This document shows, in pieces, positions 18,941 to 30,179 of a stretch of 64,000 nucleotides of DNA (positions within the stretch are counted from its first letter, which is position 1; the number at the start of each line of letters is the position of its first letter). The position numbers and the translations under genes are program-made. The notes beneath the pieces are model-generated. The model did not search any database, was not told the DNA's origin, and saw only the letters and a program-made list of their open reading frames with translations. The DNA comes from an uncultured Pseudomonadota bacterium (lineage in GTDB: Bacteria > Pseudomonadota > Gammaproteobacteria > Burkholderiales > SG8-39), in NCBI GenBank assembly GCA_903834835.1, contig CAILKO010000025.1:62001-126000 (forward strand). Reading direction: 5' to 3'.

Positions 18941-19738
18941 TCACCGCCGCGGAAGCATCATCAGCGCGAGACGGCCTGCCTCCTCCCGCATGTCCCCGGC
19001 GAGGGACGAGACCCTGCCGGCGTCCAGTTGCTCCGACAGCCCTGCACCGACCAGCGTATGCGTGATCCGCCCGGCGACGTTCAGTAGCGGCACCGCCACC
19101 ACGGTGACTCCGTTGATGTAGCGGTCCCGGTCCACGCTGTAGCCTTTGCGGCGCGCGAGCGCGACTTCCCGCTGCCAGGTCGGGAAATTCATGGGACGAC
19201 CCCAGCGCAGCATCCGGAACCGCCGTTCAAGCTGGGCGGCGCTCTGTTCACCATAGGCCGCAAACAACCGCCCCGTCGCGCTCACCAGCGAAGGAAATCG
19301 GCTGCCTACGTCCACATGCAGGCCGAAGGGCATGCGCGAGCGCGACAGCGCGAGCACGATCATGTACTCGCGGCTCTGAAGTTCCACCCCCATCGTGGTG
19401 ATACCCCAAGTGTGCGCCAGCCGATCCAGCACCGGCTGGACCAGCGTGGTGAATCCGCTGCGCTCAATGACGCTTCGCGCGAGGCTGAGCATGCCGCTGT
19501 CGAGCGCGTAGCGCTTCGTATCCGCGTCGACCTTCACCAGTCCCTCGGCCACGAGCACCCGAAGAATGTGAAGGCAGGTACTCGGCACCAGAGAGAGCGC
19601 CGTCGCAATGGCCTTTACGCCCAGTGGATCCCGGGAAGTACCGAGCAGCCGAAGTATCGCCACGGCCCGGGAGACCGCAGGGACCTGTCGCAGGCGCGGC
19701 TTTCGCGGGCCCGCCTTGCTTGTCGCTCCGGTTGCCAT
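18941..19738 (-). CDS. IclR family transcriptional regulator
   Basis: VPAVSRAVAILRLLG...LGVKAIATALSLVPSTCLHILRVLVAEGLVKVD wHTH, then an IclR effector domain. Confidence 0.9.
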   Translation of the reverse strand: MATGATSKAGPRKPRLRQVPAVSRAVAILRLLGTSRDPLGVKAIATALSLVPSTCLHILRVLVAEGLVKVDADTKRYALDSGMLSLARSVIERSGFTTLVQPVLDRLAHTWGITTMGVELQSREYMIVLALSRSRMPFGLHVDVGSRFPSLVSATGRLFAAYGEQSAAQLERRFRMLRWGRPMNFPTWQREVALARRKGYSVDRDRYINGVTVVAVPLLNVAGRITHTLVGAGLSEQLDAGRVSSLAGDMREEAGRLALMMLPRR

Positions 19739-19750
19739 TCAGAATCCATT

Positions 19751-19766
19751 GTTGTCCCGGGACAAC
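19751..19766. promoter_or_regulatory. Perfect 16-bp palindrome between divergent IclR genes, putative operator
   Basis: GTTGTCCCGGGACAAC. Confidence 0.6.
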
Positions 19767-19861
19767 GGATGATAGCGCGGGCACAGCGCCCATAGGAGCG
19801 GGGAGCGATCTGGGCTAGCATTCGCGCATCCACCGGAACCTGTCGACTGACTGGAAGCGCA

Positions 19862-20653
19862 ATGAAGACTCTTCATGGTCATGAGCGCGATAGCGACCAC
19901 CAGCTGGTCATGGCGCTCACCCGCGGATTCGACGTGCTGCGCTGCTATTCCGCGAGCGAACCGGTGCTGCAGGTGAACGAGATCGCGCGGCGCACCGGGA
20001 TACCCACCCCCACCGTCTCGCGCCTGACCTACACGCTCTCGCGACTGGGCTACCTGCAGCGCGTCGGTCTCGGCCGCTACCAGCTCGGCCCGGCAGTGCT
20101 GTCGATCGCCTATCCGCTGTTTGCCGCCACCAGCGTGCGCCGACTCGCGCGCCCGCTCATGGAGGAGCTCGCGTCCTATTGCGACGGTTCGGTGTCCATG
20201 GGCATCCGCGACCGCCTGAATGTCATCTTCATCGAATCCTGCCGCAGCACGATGGATTCAAATCCGCTCGTGCCGGACATCGGCATGGCCATACCGATCG
20301 CGCGCGGCACTTCGGGCAGCGCGCTGCTTGCCGCTTGCGCCGCACCGGAACGCGAGCAGGTGTCGAATCAGATCAAGGTCAAGACACCTGCGGATTTCGC
20401 GCTGTTCCGGGAGCGCTTCGACCAGGGCCTGCAAGAGATCGAGGCGCGCGGGTTCAGCGCCTCGCCCGCCGATCTCGACATGCAGGGTGTTTCAGTGAAC
20501 GTCCCGATGCGCTGCACGGGGGACGGCATACCGACGATGTTCAACTGCTCCATTGCCAGAACGAGCCCGAAGGCCCGCCAGCTGGAGGACGACATCGGCC
20601 CCCGGCTGGTGGAAATGGTAAGGAAAGTGGAAGCGGCGATCGCCCGGCGCTAG
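19862..20653 (+). CDS. IclR family transcriptional regulator
   Basis: LTRGFDVLRCYSASEPVLQVNEIARRTGIPTPTVSRLTYTLSRLGYLQRVGLGRYQLGP. Confidence 0.92.
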   Translation: MKTLHGHERDSDHQLVMALTRGFDVLRCYSASEPVLQVNEIARRTGIPTPTVSRLTYTLSRLGYLQRVGLGRYQLGPAVLSIAYPLFAATSVRRLARPLMEELASYCDGSVSMGIRDRLNVIFIESCRSTMDSNPLVPDIGMAIPIARGTSGSALLAACAAPEREQVSNQIKVKTPADFALFRERFDQGLQEIEARGFSASPADLDMQGVSVNVPMRCTGDGIPTMFNCSIARTSPKARQLEDDIGPRLVEMVRKVEAAIARR

Positions 20654-20695
20654 AACCCGCCCCGCCACCGCGGGACGGGCGGCGTCCCCGCCCTG

Positions 20696-21751
20696 CTACT
20701 TCAGCCGTTTGGCCAGACGCGGCACGACCTTCAGAATGTTCTGATGGAAGATCCGGACCTTCTCTTCCTCGGAGAGGAACGGCAAGGCACCGATGATCGG
20801 AACCAGGTCATCCCCCGGCCGCCCGGTTTCCGGACGAATCGCCCGGCCCGACCCCGGTACCTCGCTGCCGAACAGCAGCCGCTGCGGCGTGCGCTGCTTG
20901 ATGGCTGCCTCGAGAAAGTTCAGGTCGTAGGCGCAAGTGTCATAGAAGAGGTTATTGCTGAGGTCCGTCTGCCCGAGGTGCGGGTCGGTCTTGAGAAAGC
21001 GGTCCAGTCCGCCGCCGCAATGGCAGATCACGATCTTCAGATTCGGGAACCGCTTGAAGACGTCGCTGTGCTGCAGGAACTGGTTCGCCAGGTACTGCTC
21101 GGTCGCGAACCCGAGCTGGTAGTTGTGCGGCACGCCGCGAAAGCGCGGATCGAGCGAATTCGTGCCGTGGACGATCAGCGGAATGTCCATCTTCTCGCAC
21201 TTCTCGTAGAGCGGATACCAGTAGGGCTCGTGCATGCCGGGCGTGGTGCGACGGCCTGCCGGGTCCGGACTCACATAGGCCGCCACGAAACCGAGGTCAT
21301 TCACGCAGCGCTCGAGCTCGGGAATGCAGTGCGAAAGGTCCTGCGCGCCGCTGATCTGGGGCAGCTGGGCCGCGCCGAAGAAACGGTCCGGGAAGTTGCG
21401 CACCTGCTTGTGGATGCAGTCGTTCACGAAGCGCGTCCAGGCGGGCAGCAGATGGGGCTCCATCCAGCCCATCATCAGGTAGGGGCGCGGGCCGATCACC
21501 TGCATGTCGATCTGCCGGTCGTCCAGCAGTTTGACGTGTTCGGTGTTGGTCTTCATGAAATCCTCGTCGCCGAGGCCGGCGCTCTCGCGATCCCGGATGT
21601 GGGCGTCAAACGCGTTGCCGGGCTTCTCGATGAACTCCAGCGGGCTCGGCCGCGCGGTGTTCGAGGCCATCATCGTCGCCACGAACGTGTGGATCGCGCC
21701 CGGCGCCGACATGTGGCCGTGAATATCCAGAACCTTTGTTCCCTTATACAT
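20696..21751 (-). CDS. Amidohydrolase family protein (ACMSD-like decarboxylase/hydrolase)
   Basis: VLDIHGHMSAPGAIHTF, LIVHGTNSLDPRF, KIVICHCGGGLDRF and LLFGSEVPGSGRAI metal-dependent hydrolase motifs. Confidence 0.85.
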   Translation of the reverse strand: MYKGTKVLDIHGHMSAPGAIHTFVATMMASNTARPSPLEFIEKPGNAFDAHIRDRESAGLGDEDFMKTNTEHVKLLDDRQIDMQVIGPRPYLMMGWMEPHLLPAWTRFVNDCIHKQVRNFPDRFFGAAQLPQISGAQDLSHCIPELERCVNDLGFVAAYVSPDPAGRRTTPGMHEPYWYPLYEKCEKMDIPLIVHGTNSLDPRFRGVPHNYQLGFATEQYLANQFLQHSDVFKRFPNLKIVICHCGGGLDRFLKTDPHLGQTDLSNNLFYDTCAYDLNFLEAAIKQRTPQRLLFGSEVPGSGRAIRPETGRPGDDLVPIIGALPFLSEEEKVRIFHQNILKVVPRLAKRLK

Positions 21752-22026
21752 ATCGAAATTCCCTCATCGCTAAGACCATCGTGACTGAAACGGGGGGCAC
21801 CCGGGCAGGGGTGCATGCTGCGGGCGCTGCGACCCGAAGAGCAAGGCGAAATTTAGCAGCAACCCGCCCCTGCCGCAGGCACGGCAGGCAGGCATTTCGA
21901 AAAACCGCAGGCGGGCGCGTTGCTCCGCGCGAGTGAGATGCCCGGTCCGGCTTGGCGATGTTCTAATTGGCCCTTTCCAGATCGATCCCGGATTCGACCG
22001 GGACGGGTACGGCGCGGAGGAACGGC

Positions 22027-23634
<1,608 letters not shown>

Positions 23635-23688
23635 TTGCCCGGTACATCGGCAAGCCACAGCGCAAACACACAAACGAACGGAATCCCC

Positions 23689-24510
23689 ATGTCCGAAACC
23701 ACGAATCCGGTGCTGGTCGAACAGCGCGGCGCCGTCGCCCACGTCAGCCTGAACCGGCCGGAACTGCGCAATGCCTTCGACGACACGCTGATCGCGACGC
23801 TCACGGACACGCTCCGCAGGCTCGCGTCCGACACCTCGGTACACGTACTGGTGCTGGGCGGCAGCGGCACTGCCTTCTGCGCCGGCGCCGATCTCAACTG
23901 GATGAAGCGCATGGCGGGCTATACACGCGAGCAGAACTACGAGGACGCGCTCGGCCTGGCGGGCATGCTGACTGTGCTGGCGCGCTTTCCGAAGCCGACC
24001 ATCGCGCGGGTGCACGGTCCGGCATTCGCGGGCGGCATGGGACTGGTGGCCGCCTGCGACATCGCGCTTGCCACCGCCAACGCGAGCTTCTGCCTCACCG
24101 AGGTGAAGCTCGGGCTCTCGCCGGCCACGATCAGCCCCTACGTGATCCGGGCCATCGGCGAGCGCGCCGCACGCCGCTACATGCTCACCGCCGAGCGCTT
24201 CGACGCCCATGAAGCGCATCGACTGGGCCTCGTATCGGAGGTGTTGCCCGCAGGCGATACTGCGGCGCTCGATGCACGGATCGGCGCACTGCTGGACGAA
24301 CTGCTTGCCGGCGGTGCCGGTGCCCAGCGTGAAATCAAGGAGCTGATCGACGCCGTCGCCGGCCGCACGGTCGACGATGCAGTGATCCGAGACACCGCGC
24401 GTCGCATTGCCGAGATCCGCGTCTCGGAGGAGGGCCGCGAAGGCATCGCAGCCTTCCTCGGCAAGCGCAAACCGACCTGGCTCGCGCCGGCGACCGGCGG
24501 AAAGCACTGA
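23689..24510 (+). CDS. liuC: Enoyl-CoA hydratase/isomerase, probable methylglutaconyl-CoA hydratase
   Basis: VSLNRPELRNAFDDTLI, GSGTAFCAGADLNWMKRMAGYT and HGPAFAGGMGLVAACDIALA; sits between the two MCC subunit genes. Confidence 0.88.
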   Translation: MSETTNPVLVEQRGAVAHVSLNRPELRNAFDDTLIATLTDTLRRLASDTSVHVLVLGGSGTAFCAGADLNWMKRMAGYTREQNYEDALGLAGMLTVLARFPKPTIARVHGPAFAGGMGLVAACDIALATANASFCLTEVKLGLSPATISPYVIRAIGERAARRYMLTAERFDAHEAHRLGLVSEVLPAGDTAALDARIGALLDELLAGGAGAQREIKELIDAVAGRTVDDAVIRDTARRIAEIRVSEEGREGIAAFLGKRKPTWLAPATGGKH

Positions 24511-24514
24511 AGCC

Positions 24515-26557
24515 ATGTTCCATACACTCTTGATCGCAAATCGCGGTGAGATCGCCTGCCGCGTCATCCGCAGCGCGCAGCGCATGGGGCTGCGTGCCGT
24601 GGCGGTGTATTCAGAGGCCGATCAGGACGCATTGCACGTAAAGCTCGCCGATGCAGCCGTCTGTATCGGTCCCGCGCGCGCGGCCGAAAGCTACCTCGAT
24701 ATCGAGGCCATCCTTGCCGCAGCCAGACAGACCGGCTCCCAGGCCATCCATCCAGGCTACGGTTTTCTTTCCGAGAACGAGAATTTCGCCGCGGCCTGCG
24801 AAGCGGCCGGCATCGCCTTCGTCGGCCCCAGCGCGCGCGCGATCGCGGCCATGGGCGACAAGGCCGCCGCCAAGGCGCTGATGGAAAAGGCCGATGTGCC
24901 GCTCGTTCCCGGCTACCACGGCGACAACCAGGAACCTGACTTTCTGCTCGCACGCGCGCGCGACGCCGGTTTCCCGGTGCTGCTGAAGCCGGCGGCAGGC
25001 GGCGGCGGCAAGGGGATGCGCGTGGTGCGCGCTGCCGGAGAATTCAAGACGGCGCTCGCGGGCGCGAAGCGCGAGGCGGCTTCGTCCTTCGGCGATGATC
25101 GCATTCTCATCGAGCGCTTCCTCGAGCGCTCGCGCCATATCGAAGTCCAGGTGTTCGGCGACACGCAGGGCACGGTCGTGCACCTGTTCGAGCGCGACTG
25201 TTCGGTCCAGCGCCGCTACCAGAAGGTATTCGAAGAGGCGCCCGCCCCCGGCCTGGGCGCCGCCCAGCGCGAAGCGATGACCCGGGCCGCCGTGAATGCG
25301 GCAAGCGCGATCGGCTACACGGGCGCAGGCACGGTGGAATTCATCGCCGAGACTTCCGCAGACCGTCCGGGAGAACTGACCGGCAAGTTCTACTTCATGG
25401 AAATGAATACGCGCCTGCAGGTGGAGCATCCGGTGACCGAAATGATCACCGGCATCGATCTCGTCGAGTGGCAGCTGCGCGTCGCGGCGGGCGAGCCGCT
25501 GCCGCTTGCCCAGGAAGACATCCGCCGGAGCGGCCATGCGATCGAGGCACGGCTCTACGCGGAGCGCGCCGAGCGCGAATTCATGCCCTCCACGGGCCGG
25601 ATCGCGGCGCTCGCGCTGCCTGCCGGGGAAGCCGGATTGCGTGTCGATACCGGGGTGGAGACGGGCAGCGAAATCACCGCCTGGTACGACCCGATGATCG
25701 CGAAGCTGATCGCGCACGGCAAAGACCGCGCCGAGGCGCTTGCGCGGCTCGCGCGTGCGCTGCCGGACGTCTTCGTGGCCGGCGTGCACAGCAACGCCGC
25801 CTTCCTCGGCCGGATCGCGACCAGCGCGGCGTTCCGCGAGGCCGCGCTCGACACGACACTCATCGAGCGCGAGCGCGCCGCGATCTTCCCCGCGCCCGCT
25901 TCGCCCGGTATCGAGGTGCTCGCCGCAGCCGCCTGGGCGACGCTGCGTGACGAGGCAAGAGCGCACCCGGAAGCACACGACCCCCATTCCCCCTGGAACA
26001 TCCCGGACGGCTGGCGCATGAATCAGGACGCCGCGCACGAGTTCCTGTTCCTGGACAAGGACGCGGAGGATGCGCCCTGCACGCTGCAGCTTGTGTTTGC
26101 GGGCGGCGAAACCTTGCTGGTCGTCGACGGCGCACGCGCGCCGCTGTCGGTCACCGAACTGCCCGATGGCAGTCTGTCGTTGCGGCTGGGTGCACGCAGC
26201 TTCAAGGCGCGCGTTGCGCGCGAGGGCCGCATCCTGCATGTGCTCGCAGCCGGCGCGTCGCGTCGCCTTACCCTGAAGGACGACCTCGAAGCCGTGGACG
26301 CCGTGGCGGGAAGCGGATCGCTCGCCGCGCAGCTGCCCGGCAAGCTGGTGGCCGTGATGGTCGCAGCGGGCGACAAGGTATCCAGGGGCGATCCACTGCT
26401 CGTCATCGAGGCGATGAAAATGGAACACACGCTGAGCGCGCCGCGCGACGGTCGCATTGCAGAGGTCTACTTCCGCACTGGTGACGCGGTTGCCGAAGGC
26501 GCCCAGCTGCTGCGGCTGGAAGACGAACAGGGCGGCGGCAAGGCCGATTTCGGCTAG
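24515..26557 (+). CDS. liuD: Biotin-dependent carboxylase alpha subunit, probable methylcrotonoyl-CoA carboxylase alpha
   Basis: MFHTLLIANRGEIACRVIRSAQRMG, KPAAGGGGKGMRVV, FMEMNTRLQVEHPVTE and biotin motif LLVIEAMKMEHTL. Confidence 0.93.
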   Translation: MFHTLLIANRGEIACRVIRSAQRMGLRAVAVYSEADQDALHVKLADAAVCIGPARAAESYLDIEAILAAARQTGSQAIHPGYGFLSENENFAAACEAAGIAFVGPSARAIAAMGDKAAAKALMEKADVPLVPGYHGDNQEPDFLLARARDAGFPVLLKPAAGGGGKGMRVVRAAGEFKTALAGAKREAASSFGDDRILIERFLERSRHIEVQVFGDTQGTVVHLFERDCSVQRRYQKVFEEAPAPGLGAAQREAMTRAAVNAASAIGYTGAGTVEFIAETSADRPGELTGKFYFMEMNTRLQVEHPVTEMITGIDLVEWQLRVAAGEPLPLAQEDIRRSGHAIEARLYAERAEREFMPSTGRIAALALPAGEAGLRVDTGVETGSEITAWYDPMIAKLIAHGKDRAEALARLARALPDVFVAGVHSNAAFLGRIATSAAFREAALDTTLIERERAAIFPAPASPGIEVLAAAAWATLRDEARAHPEAHDPHSPWNIPDGWRMNQDAAHEFLFLDKDAEDAPCTLQLVFAGGETLLVVDGARAPLSVTELPDGSLSLRLGARSFKARVAREGRILHVLAAGASRRLTLKDDLEAVDAVAGSGSLAAQLPGKLVAVMVAAGDKVSRGDPLLVIEAMKMEHTLSAPRDGRIAEVYFRTGDAVAEGAQLLRLEDEQGGGKADFG

Positions 26558-26612
26558 CATTCCGGCCCTGACCCGGGCTGCGGCCCGACCCCGGCATCCA
26601 GAAGGAGATTCC

Positions 26613-27536
26613 ATGCTGCCCCGCAAAGTACGCATCCTAGACGTCGGCCCGCGCGACGGCCTGCAGAACGAGGCGAAGCCGCTAAGCGCCGACATCAAGC
26701 TTGAACTCATCGACCGCCTGGGCGCAGCCGGACTGCCCGCCATCGAGACCACGGCCTTCGTCTCGCCCAGGTGGGTGCCGCAGATGGCCGACCACACCGA
26801 GGTGACGAAGCGCCTGAAGCACCGCCCGGGTGTCGACTACTCGGTGCTGGTGCCGAACATCCAGGGCTACGAGGCTGCCATCGCAGCCGGCGCCGGGGAA
26901 GTCGCGATCTTTGCCGCAGCCACCGAGGTGTTCTCCAAGCGCAACACGAACTGCACCATCGACCAGTCCTTCGAGCGCTTCGCGCCGATCATGAGTGCCG
27001 CGAAGGCCGCGAACGTCCGCGTGCGCGGCTATATCTCGGTGGCGCTCGGCTGTCCCTATGCGGGACCGGTGCCTGCGCAGCAGGTTGCCTCGATCGCCGC
27101 GCGGCTCTATGCAATCGGTTGCTACGACGTCTCGCTCGGCGACACCATCGGGGCCGGTACCCCGGCCCAGACCCGCGCGATGTTCGAAGCCTGCGTGAAG
27201 CATGTGCCGATCGACCGGCTCGCGGGCCACTTCCACGATACCTACGGCCAGGCGCTCGCGAACATCTACGCTTCGCTGGAAATGGGCGTTACGAACTTCG
27301 ATACCTCGGTCGCCGGACTCGGCGGCTGCCCCTATGCCAAGGGCGCAACCGGCAACGTCGCCACCGAGGACGTGGTGTACATGATGGACGGTCTCGGCAT
27401 CGAGACCGGCATCGATCTCGGCAAGGTGGCCGAAGCCGGCGCCTGGATCTCGGGCCTGCTCGAGCGTGCGCCCTCGCGCGCGGGCAAGGCGCTGCTCGCG
27501 AAACGCGCCGCGGCAGCGGAGGCCCTGGCAGCATGA
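26613..27536 (+). CDS. liuE: Hydroxymethylglutaryl-CoA lyase
   Basis: VRILDVGPRDGLQNEAKPLSADIKLELIDRL...FETTAFVSPRWVPQMAD-type N-terminus; VAGLGGCPYAKGATGNVATEDVVYMM. Confidence 0.93.
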   Translation: MLPRKVRILDVGPRDGLQNEAKPLSADIKLELIDRLGAAGLPAIETTAFVSPRWVPQMADHTEVTKRLKHRPGVDYSVLVPNIQGYEAAIAAGAGEVAIFAAATEVFSKRNTNCTIDQSFERFAPIMSAAKAANVRVRGYISVALGCPYAGPVPAQQVASIAARLYAIGCYDVSLGDTIGAGTPAQTRAMFEACVKHVPIDRLAGHFHDTYGQALANIYASLEMGVTNFDTSVAGLGGCPYAKGATGNVATEDVVYMMDGLGIETGIDLGKVAEAGAWISGLLERAPSRAGKALLAKRAAAAEALAA

Positions 27537-27736
27537 TCACCTCGCCCTGCGTGAAGGTCTGCAAGGTCGATGAGCAGGGTCGCTGCCAGGGCTGCGAGCG
27601 GACCTCCGACGAAATTTCCAACTGGATGCGCATGTCGGATGAAGAACGCGCGCGCGTGAAGGCGGAGTTGCCGGCGCGCGCCCGCGCGCGCTACGGCGAT
27701 GCGTCCATCCCGCCCTGGGCGAGCTCCGCCCGCTAG
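27533..27736 (+). CDS. DUF1289 family protein
   Basis: MITSPCVKVCKVDEQGRCQGCERTSDEISNWMRMSDEERARV, Cys pattern of DUF1289. ATGA overlap with HMG-CoA lyase. Confidence 0.85.
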   Translation: MITSPCVKVCKVDEQGRCQGCERTSDEISNWMRMSDEERARVKAELPARARARYGDASIPPWASSAR

Positions 27737-27739
27737 CGC

Positions 27740-28375
27740 ATGCGCGAAGTCGACTTCTGGTACGACTTCCTCTCGCCGTTTTCCTACATCGCGTTCGCGC
27801 GGCTCGGCGAGTTGCCGCCCGATGTGCGGGTGACGCTGAAGCCGGTGCTGTTTGCGGGTCTGCTCGGCCACTGGGGCAACACAGGGCCCGCAGAACTCGC
27901 GCCCAAGCGCAAGTACATGTATCGCTGGTGCCACTGGTGGGCGAACTCGCTCGGCATCCCGTTCCGGTTTCCTGCGCGGCATCCCTTCAACCCGCTGCGC
28001 CATCTGCGGCTCGCGATCGCCTGCGGCAACCGGCACGAGGCCGTGGCGCGCATCTTTGCATCGGTCTGGGCCACGGGCGCGGACGCAACGGACGAAACGG
28101 CCTTCATCGGGCTCGCGCATGAACTAGGCATCAACGATGTGGAAGCGCGCCTCAATGATCCGCTCGTCAAGGACAAGCTCCGCCTCAACACCGAGGCGGC
28201 GATCGCGGCGGGCGTTTTCGGTGTACCGAGTTACGTTGCCGGAGACGAAGTCTTCTGGGGTGCGGACGCGCTCGAATTCTTCAAGGCCTGGCTCGCTGAC
28301 CCGTCCCTGCTGAGCGATCCGGAGATCGCCCGCCTTGACGGGCTGCCGGTGGGCGTCGTTCGACGGCAGGGCTGA
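27740..28375 (+). CDS. 2-hydroxychromene-2-carboxylate isomerase / DsbA-fold family protein (second copy)
   Basis: MREVDFWYDFLSPFSYIAFARL...VFGVPSYVAGDEVFWGADALEFF. Confidence 0.88.
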   Translation: MREVDFWYDFLSPFSYIAFARLGELPPDVRVTLKPVLFAGLLGHWGNTGPAELAPKRKYMYRWCHWWANSLGIPFRFPARHPFNPLRHLRLAIACGNRHEAVARIFASVWATGADATDETAFIGLAHELGINDVEARLNDPLVKDKLRLNTEAAIAAGVFGVPSYVAGDEVFWGADALEFFKAWLADPSLLSDPEIARLDGLPVGVVRRQG

Positions 28376-28376
28376 A

Positions 28377-29069
28377 TCAGGCCGGCGAGGAGGCGGCCGG
28401 GTCTACGACCAGACCGCCCTCAGCCTCCCAGTTCATGTCGGCAAGCCGGTCGGCCACCACATGGGCAAAGCGGCGCTCCGCCTCCAGCCAGTTCACGACC
28501 GGCCACCATCCGCTCAGAAATGCCGCGCGTGAATTTTCGTGCTTGAGGTAGTAGGTGTGCTCCCAGACGTCGTTCACCAATAGCGGATAACGACCCTGCG
28601 TGACCGGATTCTCATGCCCCGGCGTGCACAGGATCTGCAGGGCATCGCCTTCGTCCCCCGCGCGCACAAGCCACACCCAGCCCGAGCCGAAGAGCTGCGC
28701 GCCGGCGCGCTCGAACGCTTTCTTGAATCCGTCCAGGGAACCGAAACTGTCGTTGATCGCGCGTGCAAGCGGACCGGAGGGGGCGAGCGTCGAACCGGGC
28801 GACATGCCGCGCCAGTACAGGCTGTGATTCAGATGTCCGCCGGCGTTGTGCTTCACTGTCGTGCGCAGTTCATCCGGCAACGCCGCCGCGTTCATCAGCA
28901 GCCAGAGAGCGGAGCGCGATTGAAGCTCGGCATGCGGTTGCAACGCCGTGTTGAGATTGTCCACGTAGCCGGCGTGATGACGATCGTGGTGCAGCAGCAT
29001 CGTGCGCGCATCGATATGCGGCTCGAGGGCTGCGTAGTCGTAGGCGAGCGGCGGCAGTGTGTGTTGCAT
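28377..29069 (-). CDS. Superoxide dismutase (Fe/Mn)
   Basis: LPPLAYDYAALEPHIDARTMLLHHDRHHAGYVDNLN...GGHLNHSLYWRGMSP...LVNDVWEHTYYLKHEN. Confidence 0.92.
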   Translation of the reverse strand: MQHTLPPLAYDYAALEPHIDARTMLLHHDRHHAGYVDNLNTALQPHAELQSRSALWLLMNAAALPDELRTTVKHNAGGHLNHSLYWRGMSPGSTLAPSGPLARAINDSFGSLDGFKKAFERAGAQLFGSGWVWLVRAGDEGDALQILCTPGHENPVTQGRYPLLVNDVWEHTYYLKHENSRAAFLSGWWPVVNWLEAERRFAHVVADRLADMNWEAEGGLVVDPAASSPA

Positions 29070-29207
29070 GGCAGGCCTCTGACTTCCCGGCACGGCGCCC
29101 GGCCAAGCAAGCGTCGCCCGGTTACGCCATTCCTTAAGGAAGTCACTATCTGCCTCACCCGCCACGCCCTCTGTGCGCTGGCAGACCCAGCGCAGCAATA
29201 CAGGCTG

Positions 29208-30041
29208 CTAGGCCGGAACGTCTCCCTCCAGCGTCACGCGGTGCATCACCCGCAGGTAGCCGTGGTAATCGTTGATCGGGTTGTGCTGGGCGCATCGGTT
29301 GTCCCAGAACGCGATCGAGCCGACTTCCCAGCGAAAGCGCACGGTGAATTCGGGCTTCACCTGGTGCGCGTAGAGATACTGCAGGAGCGGCGTGCTCTCG
29401 GCTTCGGTCCAGCCCTCGAAATGGCTCGTATGCGCGCAGTTCACGAACAGCGCCTTCTTCCCGGTCTCCGGATGGGTGCGCACCACGGGGTGACGCCCGA
29501 GCAGCGGCTTCAGTTCCACGCCCGCTTCCTTGAGACGATCCTCGCGTGTCTTCGAGACCTCGGCCTTGGTCGATGTGTTATGCGCATACATCCCGTCCAG
29601 CGTCTTCTTCAGCCCGTCGGAGAGCGTCTCGTAAGCGAGGTACTGGTTGGCCCACATGGTGTCCCCGCCAAAGGGCGGAATGGTCACCGCGTAGAGCATG
29701 CTCGCCATCGGCGGACGCTCGAGATAGGTGGTGTCGGAATGCCAGACGCCGCCGAAATTCACCCGCTCGTTCTCGCGCTTGATGACCGCAGTCACCATCG
29801 GGCACTCGGGCAGGCCCTTCAGCTGAGGATAGGCCATCGGGGCGCCGAACCAGCCCGCGACCTCCAGCTGCCGCTGCGGCGTGAGTGTCTGGCCACGGAA
29901 GAAAATCACGAGATGCTCGAGAAACGCCTTGCGCATCTCGGCGACGGTGTCGGCGTTGACCGCGCCGGAAAGATCGACGCCGTGCACTTCCGCGCCGAGC
30001 GCGCCCGCGACCGGACGGACTTCGATATGCCTGTAGCTCAT
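29208..30041 (-). CDS. TauD/TfdA family alpha-ketoglutarate-dependent dioxygenase
   Basis: IEVRPVAGALGAEVHGVDLSGAV, WHSDTTYLERPPMASMLYA and WDNRCAQHNPINDYHGYLRVMHRVTLEG. Confidence 0.92.
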   Translation of the reverse strand: MSYRHIEVRPVAGALGAEVHGVDLSGAVNADTVAEMRKAFLEHLVIFFRGQTLTPQRQLEVAGWFGAPMAYPQLKGLPECPMVTAVIKRENERVNFGGVWHSDTTYLERPPMASMLYAVTIPPFGGDTMWANQYLAYETLSDGLKKTLDGMYAHNTSTKAEVSKTREDRLKEAGVELKPLLGRHPVVRTHPETGKKALFVNCAHTSHFEGWTEAESTPLLQYLYAHQVKPEFTVRFRWEVGSIAFWDNRCAQHNPINDYHGYLRVMHRVTLEGDVPA

Positions 30042-30143
30042 TTGGACCTCGTTGAAAACCTCCGGCCAGTTTACCTGCCGGGTCGCTCGCAATCGTCACG
30101 GGCGAATTGATCTGACGCAAGGGGAGCCTGCAGGGCCGTTACT

Positions 30144-30179
30144 GGAGAACATAGTAACATGTATGTTACTATGTTCTCC
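30144..30179. promoter_or_regulatory. 36-bp near-perfect palindrome upstream of the TauD gene
   Basis: GGAGAACATAGTAACAT-GT-ATGTTACTATGTTCTCC, 17-bp perfect arms, 2-nt spacer. Confidence 0.75.

Noticed and set aside
20655-20692. GC-rich CCCGCC/GGGCGG inverted sequence after the IclR gene
   Set aside because: Imperfect, no U-tract, and such GC runs are common here; not reported as a terminator.
24611-26797. 728-aa minus-strand ORF
   Set aside because: Antisense shadow of the MCC alpha gene; low-complexity Arg/His-rich translation with no family motif, common in GC-rich DNA.
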